64,000 nt of DNA from Gemmatimonadota bacterium (GTDB lineage: Bacteria; Gemmatimonadota; Gemmatimonadetes; Longimicrobiales; Gaopeijiaceae), in assembly GCA_028873815.1 (NCBI GenBank), contig JAPPNN010000040.1, positions 1,405 through 65,404 of the forward strand, written 5' to 3'. Positions 17,167 through 27,064 of the stretch are shown one piece after another (position 1 is the first letter of the stretch; each line of letters opens with the position of its first letter). The notes under the pieces were generated by a model. The model was not told where the DNA came from. It saw only the letters and a list, made by a program, of their open reading frames with translations, and made no database searches. Made by a program: the position numbers and the translations under genes.

Positions 17167-18126
17167 ATGTCCGAACGCGCCTATCCCCCCCGTGCGGTCC
17201 GCGTCTTCGCCCCCGCGTCGGTGTCCAACCTGGGGTGCGGCTTCGACATCTTCGGGATGGCGCTGGAGCGCCCCGGCGACGAGGTGGTGGTGCGCGCCGT
17301 GGAGGGCAGCGGCATCGTCTCGGTGTCGGTGGCGGGCGACGGCGGGCGCGTGCCCACGGATCCGGCCCGGAACGCAGCCGCGCTGGCCGTGGACGGCGTG
17401 CTCGACCGGCTGGAGTCGGCGGCGGGCGTGGCGATCCAGGTCCGGAAGGGGATTCCGCTGGCCTCGGGACTGGGTGGGAGCGCGGCCAGCGCGGTGGCGG
17501 GGGCGGTGGCGGCCGACGCGCTTCTGGGCGGCGGCCTCGACCGGACCGCGCTGCTCGAGTGCGCCATGATCGGCGAGCGCAAGGGCTCGGGCGCCGACCA
17601 TGCGGACAACGCGGCGCCCTCGCTGATCGGCGGGTTCGTGCTGGTACTGCCGGGCCGCCCCCCGAAGATGGTTCAGCTGCCGACCCCGGACGACCTCATG
17701 GTGGCCGTGGCGCACCCCGCGATGGAGGTGGAGACGCGCCGCGCGAGGATGATCCTGGGCGACACGATCCCCCTCTCGGCGGGCGTGCAGCAGTGGGGGA
17801 ACGCGGCGGGGATGGTCGCCGGGCTGCTCAGCGGCGACTGGGAACTGATCGCGCGCTGCATGCGCGATGCGGTGGCCGAGCCGGTGCGGGCGCAGCTCGT
17901 CCCCGGGTTTCCAGCTGTGAAGGCTGGCGCCCTCGACGCGGGAGCCGTCGCGGCCGGGCTTTCGGGCTCCGGACCGTCGGTTCTCGCGCTCTGCCGGGGG
18001 CGGGCGGCCGCGGAGAGGGCCGCGGCGGCAATGGCGGAGGCCTTCCGCGCGGCTGCGGGTGTCTCGTCGGATCTCGTGGTCTCCCGCGCGAATGCCGGGG
18101 GGGCGAGGATCCTGGAGACAGGATGA
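17167..18126 (+). CDS. thrB: Homoserine kinase
   Basis: 319-aa GHMP kinase. It starts with the ThrB-specific APASVSNLGCGFDIFGMALE substrate motif, has the ATP-binding loop PLASGLGGSAASA near residues 97-110, and ends with the third GHMP motif AAGLSGSGPSVLAL. It phosphorylates homoserine to O-phosphohomoserine, the substrate of ThrC encoded ~800 bp downstream on the same strand. The normal thrB-thrC pairing is interrupted here by a decayed gene in opposite orientation. Length is normal for the family. Confidence 0.95.
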   Translation: MSERAYPPRAVRVFAPASVSNLGCGFDIFGMALERPGDEVVVRAVEGSGIVSVSVAGDGGRVPTDPARNAAALAVDGVLDRLESAAGVAIQVRKGIPLASGLGGSAASAVAGAVAADALLGGGLDRTALLECAMIGERKGSGADHADNAAPSLIGGFVLVLPGRPPKMVQLPTPDDLMVAVAHPAMEVETRRARMILGDTIPLSAGVQQWGNAAGMVAGLLSGDWELIARCMRDAVAEPVRAQLVPGFPAVKAGALDAGAVAAGLSGSGPSVLALCRGRAAAERAAAAMAEAFRAAAGVSSDLVVSRANAGGARILETG

Positions 18127-18181
18127 CCGCACGCCCTTGCGGTGAGGCGGGCACACCCCTTTGATCGCGGGCGGTCTCCCG

Positions 18182-18870
18182 TTATCGCCTCAACTCCAGA
18201 GACACCGCGTCCACCGGCGCCTCCTCCGACAGGGTCACATCGTCCGACACGCGCGACATCCCGGACCCGGCGGCGACCGTGACCGCCCGGTAGTCAGCCG
18301 GAACGCCACACAGCACCCCCATGCCTGAATCCCAGGTCTCCAGGTCGGGTCGGCTCCACACGCCGTCGCCATGACCTCGTGAGGATCCGGGGCCCGGAGG
18401 CGGACCGCCGTCGTGTCGCCGCCCGTGACTCGGACGTCCGTCAGCGCATGGCCCCGATCCAGACCCAGCAACGCGGGGCTCAGATAGGCCAACTGGTATA
18501 CCCCCTCCGGCAGTCCGCGAATCGTGAACCGTCCATGTGCGTCCACTCCCGCCTCCACGCCCGTGCCCACCACGCCAACACGACCCTGCGGCCGGTCGAT
18601 CTCCCCGGAGACCACACCCTCAACCGGTGTGTAAGCCACCCGCCGCGTTCCGGTCCCCACCGCCTGCACGACCCGCCCTCCCTCTTCCGCGATCCCGGTG
18701 AGTCTCGTCCTCCGCATTCCGAAGACGCCGTCGCGCTCCAGGACCATCAGCGGCATGCGAATGTGCCAGTTCGACACGATCCAGCTTCCGTTCGGCAGTC
18801 CACGGAAGTCCACGCGACCGCCGATCTGGTCGCTCCGGTGCGCCCTCCCATAGGTACCAACCGATCCCTT
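18182..18870 (-). pseudogene. Decayed carboxypeptidase-regulatory-like domain protein
   Basis: On the minus strand this stretch encodes recognisable CarboxypepD_reg-like sequence: GGRVDFRGLPNGSWIVSNWHIRMPLM, then VDAHGRFTIRGLPEGVYQLAYLSP. Near 18340-18355 (around MATACGA) the sensible reading changes frame. In the new frame it continues LETWDSGMGVLCGVPADYRAV... to VDAVSLELRR and TAA at 18182. The N-terminus is missing: sequence above ~18870 has no start codon or signal peptide. It sits between thrB and thrC. A sequencing indel could explain the frameshift but not the missing front half, so I treat it as a relic. Confidence 0.6.
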
Positions 18871-18920
18871 CCATATGTTCCGAGCACCATCCCGGAAACA
18901 GCCACAGGCCCATACATGCA

Positions 18921-20258
18921 ATGCACCTGATCAGCACCCGCGGCGGCTCCACCGGCCGTAGCTGGACTTTCAGAGAAGCCCTCTTCCTCGGCCAGGCCCC
19001 CGACGGCGGACTCTTCGTTCCGGCCTCGGTCCCGCCCTTGCCGGACGAGGACCGCGCATCCCTGGCCGACCTCACCTTCCCCGAACGGGCCTTCGTGGTC
19101 GCGCGCCACCTGATGGGCCGCGAGGTCCCGGACGACATCCTTCACGACGCCGTGCACGGCGCGCTCGACTTCCCCGTTCCCCTGCGCGAAATCGAGCCCG
19201 GCATCCACATGCTCGAGCTCTTCCACGGCCCCACGCACGCCTTCAAGGACATCGGCGCGCGCTTCATGGCCTGCATGATGTCCGCCCTTCGCGACACGAA
19301 CGCGCCCCCGCTCACCATCCTCGCGGCGACCTCCGGCGACACCGGCGGAGCCGTGGCACACGCGTTCCACAACCTCCCCGGCATCCGCGTCGTGATCCTC
19401 TACCCGCTCGGCAAGGTCAGCTCCCGGCAGGAAGCGCAGTTCACCACTCTGGGCGGCAACGTCATCGCCGTGGCCGTGCGGGGCGCCTTCGACGACTGCC
19501 AGCGCCTCGCCCGCCAGGCCTTCGCCGACCCGGATCTCAGCGCGCGCACCCGGCTCACCTCCGCCAACTCGATCAACATCGGCCGCCTGCTCCCCCAGAC
19601 CCTCTATTACGTGCACGCGTGGGCGGAACTGGCGCGGACGGCTCCGGATTCGGCACTGGTCTTTTCAGTTCCTTCGGGGAACTTTGGCAACCTCACGGCG
19701 GGCCTGTTCGCGCGTCGCGCGCTCGGAATGTCCCTCGCGCGCTTCGTCGCCGCGACCAATGAGAACTCCGTTGTACCCGACTACCTTGCCGGACGCGGCT
19801 TTCGCCCACGACCCTCCCTGCCCACCATCTCCAGCGCCATGGACGTGGGCGATCCCAGCAACTTCCGGCGGATCCGGCACATGTTCGGCGAAGCCCCTCC
19901 GTTCACCGGCTCCTCCTGGACGGACCGCGAGACCCGCGACTGTATCCGCGACCTGTGGCAGCGGCGCGCCATCGCGATCGATCCGCACACGGCGGTGGGG
20001 CTGCTGGGGCTTCGTCGCGCGCTGCGGCCGGGGCCGGGTTTGTCCGCTGGCCCGAGTGCTCGCGGCGGCCCCGGTCCCCGCGGCGTTGTCCTCGCGACCG
20101 CCCATCCCGCCAAGTTCGCGGAAACCGTCGAGCCGCTGATCGGGCAGCCTATCCCGGTTCCGCCGGGGATCGCCCGGGTACTGGACAAACCGCGCCGCTT
20201 CGTTGAGATCGCGCCGGAGCTCGGCGCGCTGGGCGAGGTCCTGGCGGAGATTCGTTGA
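18921..20258 (+). CDS. thrC: Threonine synthase
   Basis: 445 aa. The N-terminus (LISTRGGSTGRSWTFREALFLGQAPDGGLFVP) is typical of the longer ThrC class, and the PLP lysine is Lys109 in FHGPTHAFKDIGARF. The cofactor phosphate loop SGDTGGAVAHAF and PSGNFGNLTAG are also present. It converts O-phosphohomoserine to threonine and phosphate. A Gly/Pro/Arg-rich loop near residues 370-390 is longer than usual. The ATG at 18921 has no strong Shine-Dalgarno. Functionally paired with thrB upstream. Confidence 0.95.
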   Translation: MHLISTRGGSTGRSWTFREALFLGQAPDGGLFVPASVPPLPDEDRASLADLTFPERAFVVARHLMGREVPDDILHDAVHGALDFPVPLREIEPGIHMLELFHGPTHAFKDIGARFMACMMSALRDTNAPPLTILAATSGDTGGAVAHAFHNLPGIRVVILYPLGKVSSRQEAQFTTLGGNVIAVAVRGAFDDCQRLARQAFADPDLSARTRLTSANSINIGRLLPQTLYYVHAWAELARTAPDSALVFSVPSGNFGNLTAGLFARRALGMSLARFVAATNENSVVPDYLAGRGFRPRPSLPTISSAMDVGDPSNFRRIRHMFGEAPPFTGSSWTDRETRDCIRDLWQRRAIAIDPHTAVGLLGLRRALRPGPGLSAGPSARGGPGPRGVVLATAHPAKFAETVEPLIGQPIPVPPGIARVLDKPRRFVEIAPELGALGEVLAEIR

Positions 20259-20281
20259 CGGGCCCCGCGTTCCGGCACCTC

Positions 20282-20315
20282 GCCGTGCCCGGGGATCGGG
20301 CCGTGCCCGGGGATC
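20282..20315 (+). repeat. Tandem 16-bp repeat downstream of thrC
   Basis: GCCGTGCCCGGGGATC occurs at 20282-20297 and again at 20300-20315 (18-bp period), with a degenerate third start further on (TCGTGCCCC). It lies 25-60 bp after the thrC stop. No T-tract follows, so it is not a classical intrinsic terminator. Confidence 0.5.
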
Positions 20316-20345
20316 AGTCGTGCCCCATCAGCTGCCGTGCGCCTG

Positions 20346-20376
20346 TTAGTTCACTTTATGGCATAAATTAAACTAA
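20346..20376. promoter_or_regulatory. 31-bp nested palindrome, candidate operator
   Basis: TTAGTT-3-TTTATG-1-CATAAA-3-AACTAA is a doubly nested inverted repeat, exactly symmetric about G20361 (arms 20346-20351/20371-20376 and 20355-20360/20362-20367). It is strikingly AT-rich in a GC-rich genome. It sits ~140-170 bp upstream of the prolyl oligopeptidase start, in the only AT-rich patch of the thrC-peptidase gap. This is a good candidate regulator site or promoter for the downstream hydrolase genes. Confidence 0.55.
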
Positions 20377-20515
20377 GAGCACGACGGGTTCGGCAGGGGG
20401 CACGTCGCGCGCCCGGCGGAGCCTCACCGTCGTCTTGCGGCCCACGGCCACGCAGTCGCACGTTGCGGCACCCGTCAGGAGCGACGCGGCCACCACGCCC
20501 GAGTTGGAGCCAGCC

Positions 20516-22693
20516 ATGCCGTATCGATTCGTTCGCCCCGCCCCTCGTCTCCGCACGGTCCGCGACGGCCCGCGCGCGACCCAAGCCGTTCTCCTCGCCT
20601 TTGCCACCGTCCTGGCCGCGGCAGGGTGCTCCCCCTACCCGTCCCCACCGGACACCGCGCGCGCCCCGGTCGTCGACACGCTGCACGGCGTCGCCATCAC
20701 CGACGACTATCGCTGGCTGGAGGAACAGGACAGCCCCGAAACGCGGGCCTGGATCGCCGAGCAGAACGCCTATGCCGAGCAGATCGTGGGCGACACGCCG
20801 CTGCGGCGGGGGCTGGAGGCGCGGCTGCGCGAGCTGATGAACGTCCCCGGAGCGCTCTTCCCCCGCCGGGCCGGCGATTACGAGTACTTCTCCTTCCGCG
20901 CCCCGGACCGTGAGGTGGGTGCGATCTACCGCCGCCCGGCGCCCGAGGAGCCGCAGCGGGAACCGATCGACCCCGATAGCGACCTCGAGATGGTCCTCGA
21001 CCCGCTCGACATCCACCCGGACGGCACCACCAGCGTGAGCATCCGCGACTTCTCGCCGGACGGCACGCTCATGATGTACGCGATCCGGGACGGCGGCCAG
21101 GACGAGGTCATGATCCGCATCCGGGACGTCACGACCGGCGAGGATCTGCCCGACCGGCTGCCCAACTTCCTCTACGGGTCCACCTTCTTCGACCCTGAAG
21201 GCACCGGCTTCTACTACACGTGGCGGTCGCGCGAAGTCGGCCCCCGGGTTCGCCATCACACTCTCGGCACCGATATCGCCGACGATACCGAACTGTTCGG
21301 CGTGGGACACGGGCCCGAGACGTTCATCACCGCCACGCAGGGCGGCGACGGCCGCTACATGGTCTACACCGTGCAGCACGGCTGGGCCCGCAGCGACGTC
21401 TACCTGCACGACCTGGCGGCCGGCACGGAACCGCGGCCGATCAGCGTGGGCGCGCCGGCGCGCTTTCGCGCCCGCTTCATGGACGACGAGATCCACCTGC
21501 TCACGAACCTCGACGCGCCGAGGAACCGGGTGTTGGCGGTGGACCTGCGCGATCCCGACCCCGATCCGGCCAACTGGCGCGAGGTGATCGCCGAGGCGAG
21601 CGACCTGCTGACCGGCTACCAGATCATCGAGGGCGCGATCTACGCGGACTATCTCTACAACGTGAGCAGCAGGATCGTGCGCTACGATCTGGACGGGACG
21701 CAAACGGGGGAGATCCCCCTTCCCGAACACCATGTGGCGACGCTGCGCTCGTGGGGCGAAGGCGCGGGACTGCTCACCCTCACATCCCTCGTCACAACCA
21801 CCCACATCGTCAGGATCGACCTGGAGACGCACGAGACCGAGCCGTGGCTGCCGTCGGCGGTGCCCTTCGATGGCGCGGAGTACGAGGTGAGCCAGGTGTG
21901 GTACACGTCGGCGGACGGGACCGAGGCGCCGATGTACGTGGCGCATCGGCGGGGATATGAGCCGGACGGCGATACGCCGACGCTGCTGTACGGATACGGT
22001 GGCTTCAACAGCAACAACATGCCCCGGTTCAACAACGGCGCCGCGGCGTGGATGGAGCAGGGCGGGGTCTACGCGCTGGCGACCCTCCGCGGGGGCGGCG
22101 AATTCGGCGAGGAGTGGCACCGGGCCGGCATGCTGGAGAACAAGCCGAACGTGTTCGACGACTTCATCGCGGCCGCCGAGTGGCTCATCGCGAACGGATA
22201 CACGAGTCCGGACCGCTTGGCGATCCGCGGGGTCAGCAACGGCGGGCTGCTCGTCGGCTCGGCGCTCACCAAACGGCCCGACCTCTACCGCGCGGTCTTC
22301 TGCGGCCTGCCCGACCTGGACATGGTGCGCTTCTACCAGTTCACGGACAGCAACAACATGCCCGCGCTGCTGGAGTATGGGAACGCGGCCGTCGCAGAGG
22401 AGTTCGAGGTACTGCGGACGTTTTCGCCCTACCAGAACGTGCGTGATGGGGTGGCATATCCGGCGGTCATGCTGACCCAGGGCGACCTGGACACGCGCGT
22501 GCCGCCGCTCCAGGCCCGGAAGATGGCGGCGCGGCTGCAGGCGGCGAGCAGCTCGGGGCTGCCGGTGATCCTGGACTACGATCCGCGCGCGGGGCACGCG
22601 GGCGGGCGCACGTTCAACCGCAGCGTGCGGAACACGGCGATGGAACTGGCGTTCCTGCTGGGGCAGCTGGGGGTCGGGGGGGGAGGTGGACCA
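20516..22693 (+). CDS. S9A prolyl oligopeptidase lipoprotein (probable frameshift at 3' end)
   Basis: Starts at the ATG 20516 (GGAG eight bases upstream). A signal peptide ends in the lipobox LAAAGC with Cys38, so it is likely a lipoprotein. The propeller domain follows, then an alpha/beta hydrolase with Ser574 (GVSNGGLL), Asp659 (GDLDTRVPP) and His694 (RAGHAGG). It cleaves short peptides after proline. As given, the frame has no stop: it reads through a G8 run (22676-22683) straight into the next hydrolase. Removing one G would end it at TGA 22695-22697, which overlaps the next gene's ATG as ATGA. Two separate, coupled genes is therefore the better reading. Confidence 0.85.
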
Positions 22694-23851
22694 ATGAGGC
22701 GCCGAGTCTCCCGCGCGGCCTGCTCAGCCGCATTCGCACGCGGACTGTTCGGGTCCCTCCTTGCCGTCCTGGCGCTCGCGCCCACCCGGCCACTCGCCGC
22801 CCAATGCGACGATTGCACCTTCCCGGGGGACACATGGGAAATGGTGCGCGGGGCCGGCCTCGCCGAGCACGGCTGGGACCCGGACGCACTCCAGCGCGCC
22901 GCCGCCTTCCTGCGGGACAGCGCCAACTCGACCGGCGTGGTGGTCGCGCACAAGGGCCGCGTCGTCTTCAGCTTCGGTGACATCGAGGAGCTCTCGTACC
23001 TCGCGTCCGTGCGCAAGAGCATTCTGGCGATGCTGTACGGGCACTGGGTGAAGAACGGCGTGATCGACCTGAATGCCACGCTGGCAGACCTGGGCGTCGA
23101 CGACATCGGCGGTCTCCTTCCGATCGAGCGGCAGGCCACGGTCGACCACCTGGTGACGGCCCGGTCGGGGGTCTACCACCCCGCGTCCAACTCCGGCGAC
23201 AACCTGGCCGAAGCGCCGCCACGCGGCTCCCAGCAGCCGGGCGCGTACATGCTGTACAGCAACTGGGACTTTAACGCCGCCGGCGCCGTCTTCGAGCAGC
23301 TCACCGGGCGCGACATCTACGACGAGGCCCAGGCGCAACTCGCCATTCCGCTCGGATTCGAGGACTGGGACCGGTCCGCGCAGCGCAAGAGCGGCAACCT
23401 GACGGTGTCGCGAAACCCGGCCTACCACTTCTGGCTTTCCACGCGGGACATGGCGCGCATCGGCCACCTCATGCTCAACGAGGGCGCGTGGAACGGCGAA
23501 CAGGTCATTTCGCGGGAGTGGGCACGGCGAATCGTCAACGTCGTCACGCCCCTGGAGGAGATGAACCCGACGCGCAGGCGCAACGGTTATTTCGGCTATG
23601 GCTACATGTGGTGGGTCTTCGACGGCCCGCGCGTCAGCGGCCCCTTCGAGGGCGCCTACACGGGGCGCGGCGCGGTCGGCCAGTGGATCAGCGTTTTCCC
23701 GGCACTGGACCTGGTGATCGCGCACAAGACCAAGTCAGCCTACGGGCGAACCACCAGCTGGAGTTCGTGGCAGCGGCTCGTGGAGTTGCTATTCGACGCG
23801 CACGGCGTCGAGATGCCGGGGCCGTATCCGTGGGCGGCTGAGGGTGGGTAG
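22694..23851 (+). CDS. Class C beta-lactamase-like serine hydrolase
   Basis: 385 aa from the ATG 22694, preceded by GGAGG (part of the G-rich run) and starting with its own signal peptide (cleavage near TRPLAAQ). Beta-lactamase/DD-peptidase-family motifs: SVRK (Ser105, Lys108) and Tyr188-Ser-Asn190. The C-terminal VAHK-type third motif is approximated by VIAHKTK. The family includes esterases, D-aminopeptidases and penicillin-binding-like enzymes, so true beta-lactamase activity is not implied. An internal signal peptide in the fused ORF is strong evidence that this is an independent protein. It converges on the RND transporter gene 14 bp away. Confidence 0.87.
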   Translation: MRRRVSRAACSAAFARGLFGSLLAVLALAPTRPLAAQCDDCTFPGDTWEMVRGAGLAEHGWDPDALQRAAAFLRDSANSTGVVVAHKGRVVFSFGDIEELSYLASVRKSILAMLYGHWVKNGVIDLNATLADLGVDDIGGLLPIERQATVDHLVTARSGVYHPASNSGDNLAEAPPRGSQQPGAYMLYSNWDFNAAGAVFEQLTGRDIYDEAQAQLAIPLGFEDWDRSAQRKSGNLTVSRNPAYHFWLSTRDMARIGHLMLNEGAWNGEQVISREWARRIVNVVTPLEEMNPTRRRNGYFGYGYMWWVFDGPRVSGPFEGAYTGRGAVGQWISVFPALDLVIAHKTKSAYGRTTSWSSWQRLVELLFDAHGVEMPGPYPWAAEGG

Positions 23852-23865
23852 CCGGGTAGTAGGCC

Positions 23866-26800
23866 TCACGAAAGCCGCCCCTCCCGTCCCAGGGCGCGCG
23901 CAGACCACTCGCCCACACGATACTGCACCATAACGAGCGCCGGTACGACCAGCAGCAGGAGCAGAGTGGCGACGAGGACGCCGAATCCGACCGATGTGGC
24001 CAGCGGCACAAGGTGCCGGGCGTGAGTGCTCGTTTCGAGCACCAGCGGCGCGACGCCGAAGAACGTGGTGAGCGACGTCAGGAGTATGGCTCGAAACCGG
24101 ACCTTGGATCCGGCGATGATGGCTTCTCGCGGCTCCATGCCGGAGTCCCTGCAGTCGTTCATGAACTTGACCATCACGATCGAGTCGTTGATGACCACAC
24201 CGCTCACGCCGACCAGCCCCTGCGTCGACCAGATGCTGAGATCGAGGCCGAGCAGCATGTGTCCCACCAGTGCGCCGACCGCCCCGAGAGGTATGGCGAC
24301 GAGCACGATGAGCGGCTGCGACCAGGATCGGAAAGGGATCGCCATCAGCGCGTACATGATGATCAGGGCGAAGAACCCCGATCGGGCCAGGGCTCCATTG
24401 ACCGTGTCCTGCTGCTTGCGCTGCCCGCCGAATGCATAGGCGAAGTCGGTATCCCGGGCTTCAAGAGGCGCGAGAATGTCCCGTTCCAGGCGATTGTCCA
24501 CCTGTCGGCCGGTCGCGTGAATGGCGTCGACGTCCGCGGTAACCGTGACGGCGCGCCGCCCGTCGATCCGATGGATCGCGGAGGGCGACCTGTCGAGGCC
24601 CACCGACGCAATCTGTCCCAGGGCCACGTTTCCGCCCCCGGGCATGCGCACCATGTACTTCTCGACATCGACCACGGACCTCCGCTCCTCCTCAGGGAGT
24701 CTTACGTAGACCCGTACGTCTTCGCGGCCGCGAAGGACTCTGAGCGCTTCAACGCCGAAGAAGCCGGCCCTCATCTGGCCGGCAAAGTCATCGAGCGTCA
24801 GCTGGAGCGTCCGGGCGGGCGGGTCCAGCTCGAGGCGGAGTTCGCTGAACCCCTCGTCCAGATTGTCCCGAACATCGAAGACGCCATCGATGGCGGCGAG
24901 TTCCGCGACGACATCGTCGGCGATCGAACGCAGGCGGTCCGGATCGGGATGCGAGAGGTCGTAGTGCACGGGAAGGTCCCCGCCCACAATGCTGGAGGTA
25001 ATCGAGAACTCCGTCGCCTCGGGGATCACACCGGCCTCTTCCCGCCACAGCCTCTCCAGCGTGGAGGCGGCGATGTCGCGGCGTTCCCAGTCGATCAGCT
25101 TGAACTGGACCGTCGCGACATGCCCGCGCGCGGCCCGGACCACGTCGCCGATCAGAGGATCGAACAACTCCGCCGACTGCCCGACCGTGACGGCCACGCC
25201 GACCTCCAGCGGCGCGTCGTCCGTTGACAGCCCGTGCGCCGCAGCGACCCGCACCACCGCACGGTGTCCAGCCGCCTCCACCCGCGCGGCCACTTCGGCC
25301 GTGAGTTCTCCGGGCGTGCCGGCCGGCAGCTCCAGGTCCGCGGACACGATGTCGCCTTCGAGCGGAATGATGAATCGGCTAGGCACGATACCCGATGCGA
25401 CGAGACCGCCCGAGACCACGAGCAGCCCGGCCGCGGAAGCGAGTACGACCAGCGGTCGCCCGGTCGCCAGACGCAGCCCGCGGTCGAGCGGGCCATCGGC
25501 GAGACGCTTCACTAGAACATCCACGCCCTTCTGGAGCCTGGCCCAGAGCACGGCAATTCGATGCCGCGCCCGTCGGCCGGCCGGTGGCAGGTGTGAGAGG
25601 TGGTTCGGCAGCAGCAGCAGCGAATCAAGCAGCGAAATGAAGAGAACGGCGATGACGACGATGGGGACCGCGCGCCCGAGCTTGCCCTGTGCGCCAGGCA
25701 CGGTCATCAGGGTCGAAAAGGCGATGATCGAAGTGAGGACCGCGAAGATCACGGGACTGCTCACCTGTTTCGTCCCCCGGATCGCCGCTTCCAGCCCCCC
25801 GGCGCCCTTTTCGCGCTCCAGATGGACGCTCTCCCCCACGACAATCGCATCGTCCACGACGATCCCCAGCGCCAGGATCAGGCCCATCAGCGAGAACATG
25901 TTGATCGTCACGCCCAGGAAGCCCATCACGAGGAACGCTCCCGCGAACGAAACGGCCAGGCCCACCGCCACCCAGGACGCGAGCCGGATCTCCAGAAAGA
26001 GTGCCAGGGTGATGAAGACAAGAACGAGGCCGATCAGTCCGTTCTTGACCATGAGGCCCAGGCGCCCACCGACCAGAGCGGCATCGTCGCTCCAGATTGC
26101 GACGTCCACGCCGGCGGGCAGGCTCGGCACCACGCTCGCCTCCAAGTAGTCCTGAACCGCAGCGCTGATGTCCAGGAGATGTTCGTCGGAGGTGCGGTAC
26201 ACGTCTACACGGGCGGCGGGCCGGCCGTTGTAGCGCATCTGGAGATCGCTGTCGGCGAAGCCGTCACGCACCGTGGCGATATCGCCCAGCCGGACGGAGG
26301 TGCCGTCCGGACGGGTCAGGACGACGATGTCCTCGAAGTCGTACTGGTTGTAGTTCTGTCCCAGCGTGCGTACGAGGATCTCCTCCTCGCCGGCCGATAC
26401 CCCGCCGGCCGAGAGTTCCAGCGAGCCCTTCCGCACCGCCTGCGCGACCTCCGCGAGGGTCATCCCGAGCGCACGCAGCCGCACCTGGGGAACCTCGATC
26501 GAGATCTCGTCCGGGCGGGTCCCGCTCGTCCGCGCGAGCGACACATCGGGCAGGGCCGAGATCCCCTCCTCGATCCTGTACGCCAGTTCCTTGAGCGTGC
26601 GCTCCGGGACATCGCCGTGGACGACGAGGCGCAGGAAGACCTGCCGGGTGGTGATTTCCCGGATATCGGGCCGCTCTGCCTCGGCCGGGAACGTCGGGAT
26701 GCGGTCCACCTCCGCCTTCACTTCGTTGAGCGCACGGCCGATGTTCGTCCCGTTCCTGAACTCGGCAACCACCGATGCCGATCCCCGGGAGGCCGTAGCG

Positions 26801-27063
26801 ATGACGCGTTCGAGTCCTTCCACGCCCCGGATCTGCTCCTCGATCCTGCGGACGATCAACTCCTCCACTTCCTCCGGAGAAGCCCCGGGGTAGGGTACGA
26901 GGATCTGAATTCGATCCAGAGAGGCGTCGGGGATCACTTCCTGAACAAGACCGAACGCCGTGTACAGGCCACCGAGCAGCAGGACGAGCATGACGACGTT
27001 GACCGCGGTATTGTTCCGCGCCATGTAGGCGATCGGGCCGCGGCGCCCGCCGCTGTAGTTCAT
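23866..27063 (-). CDS. RND efflux transporter permease (AcrB/HAE1-like)
   Basis: 1065 aa with the RND architecture: a first helix near residues 18-36 (NVVMLVLLLGGLYTAFGLV), the porter segment PYPGASPEEVEELIVRRIEEQI, a helix cluster at ~335-530 including IVVDDAIVVGESVHLE, a second periplasmic loop, and helices at ~865-1050 with GVVINDSIVMVKFMND. It would use the proton gradient to pump substrates from the inner membrane or periplasm. No membrane fusion protein or outer-membrane channel gene is adjacent; instead it follows a prenyl synthase with a 1-bp gap. No Shine-Dalgarno is visible. Last gene of the minus-strand series that includes the RiPP locus. Confidence 0.9.
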   Translation of the reverse strand: MNYSGGRRGPIAYMARNNTAVNVVMLVLLLGGLYTAFGLVQEVIPDASLDRIQILVPYPGASPEEVEELIVRRIEEQIRGVEGLERVIATASRGSASVVAEFRNGTNIGRALNEVKAEVDRIPTFPAEAERPDIREITTRQVFLRLVVHGDVPERTLKELAYRIEEGISALPDVSLARTSGTRPDEISIEVPQVRLRALGMTLAEVAQAVRKGSLELSAGGVSAGEEEILVRTLGQNYNQYDFEDIVVLTRPDGTSVRLGDIATVRDGFADSDLQMRYNGRPAARVDVYRTSDEHLLDISAAVQDYLEASVVPSLPAGVDVAIWSDDAALVGGRLGLMVKNGLIGLVLVFITLALFLEIRLASWVAVGLAVSFAGAFLVMGFLGVTINMFSLMGLILALGIVVDDAIVVGESVHLEREKGAGGLEAAIRGTKQVSSPVIFAVLTSIIAFSTLMTVPGAQGKLGRAVPIVVIAVLFISLLDSLLLLPNHLSHLPPAGRRARHRIAVLWARLQKGVDVLVKRLADGPLDRGLRLATGRPLVVLASAAGLLVVSGGLVASGIVPSRFIIPLEGDIVSADLELPAGTPGELTAEVAARVEAAGHRAVVRVAAAHGLSTDDAPLEVGVAVTVGQSAELFDPLIGDVVRAARGHVATVQFKLIDWERRDIAASTLERLWREEAGVIPEATEFSITSSIVGGDLPVHYDLSHPDPDRLRSIADDVVAELAAIDGVFDVRDNLDEGFSELRLELDPPARTLQLTLDDFAGQMRAGFFGVEALRVLRGREDVRVYVRLPEEERRSVVDVEKYMVRMPGGGNVALGQIASVGLDRSPSAIHRIDGRRAVTVTADVDAIHATGRQVDNRLERDILAPLEARDTDFAYAFGGQRKQQDTVNGALARSGFFALIIMYALMAIPFRSWSQPLIVLVAIPLGAVGALVGHMLLGLDLSIWSTQGLVGVSGVVINDSIVMVKFMNDCRDSGMEPREAIIAGSKVRFRAILLTSLTTFFGVAPLVLETSTHARHLVPLATSVGFGVLVATLLLLLVVPALVMVQYRVGEWSARALGREGRLS

Positions 27064-27064
27064 G

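Noticed and set aside
20282..20315. Tandem 16-bp repeat as terminator or CRISPR remnant
   Set aside because: Only two copies, no spacers, no T-tract; kept only as a repeat.
22694..23851. Calling the serine hydrolase a true beta-lactamase and linking it to BlaI/BlaR1
   Set aside because: The family is mostly esterases and peptidases, the gene is 20 kb from blaI-blaR1, and the sensor lacks a penicillin-binding domain.
23848..23859. GTAGCCGGGTAG repeated at the stops of two genes (also 63548-63559)
   Set aside because: Twelve bases shared at two unrelated stop codons with no surrounding similarity; chance is sufficient.
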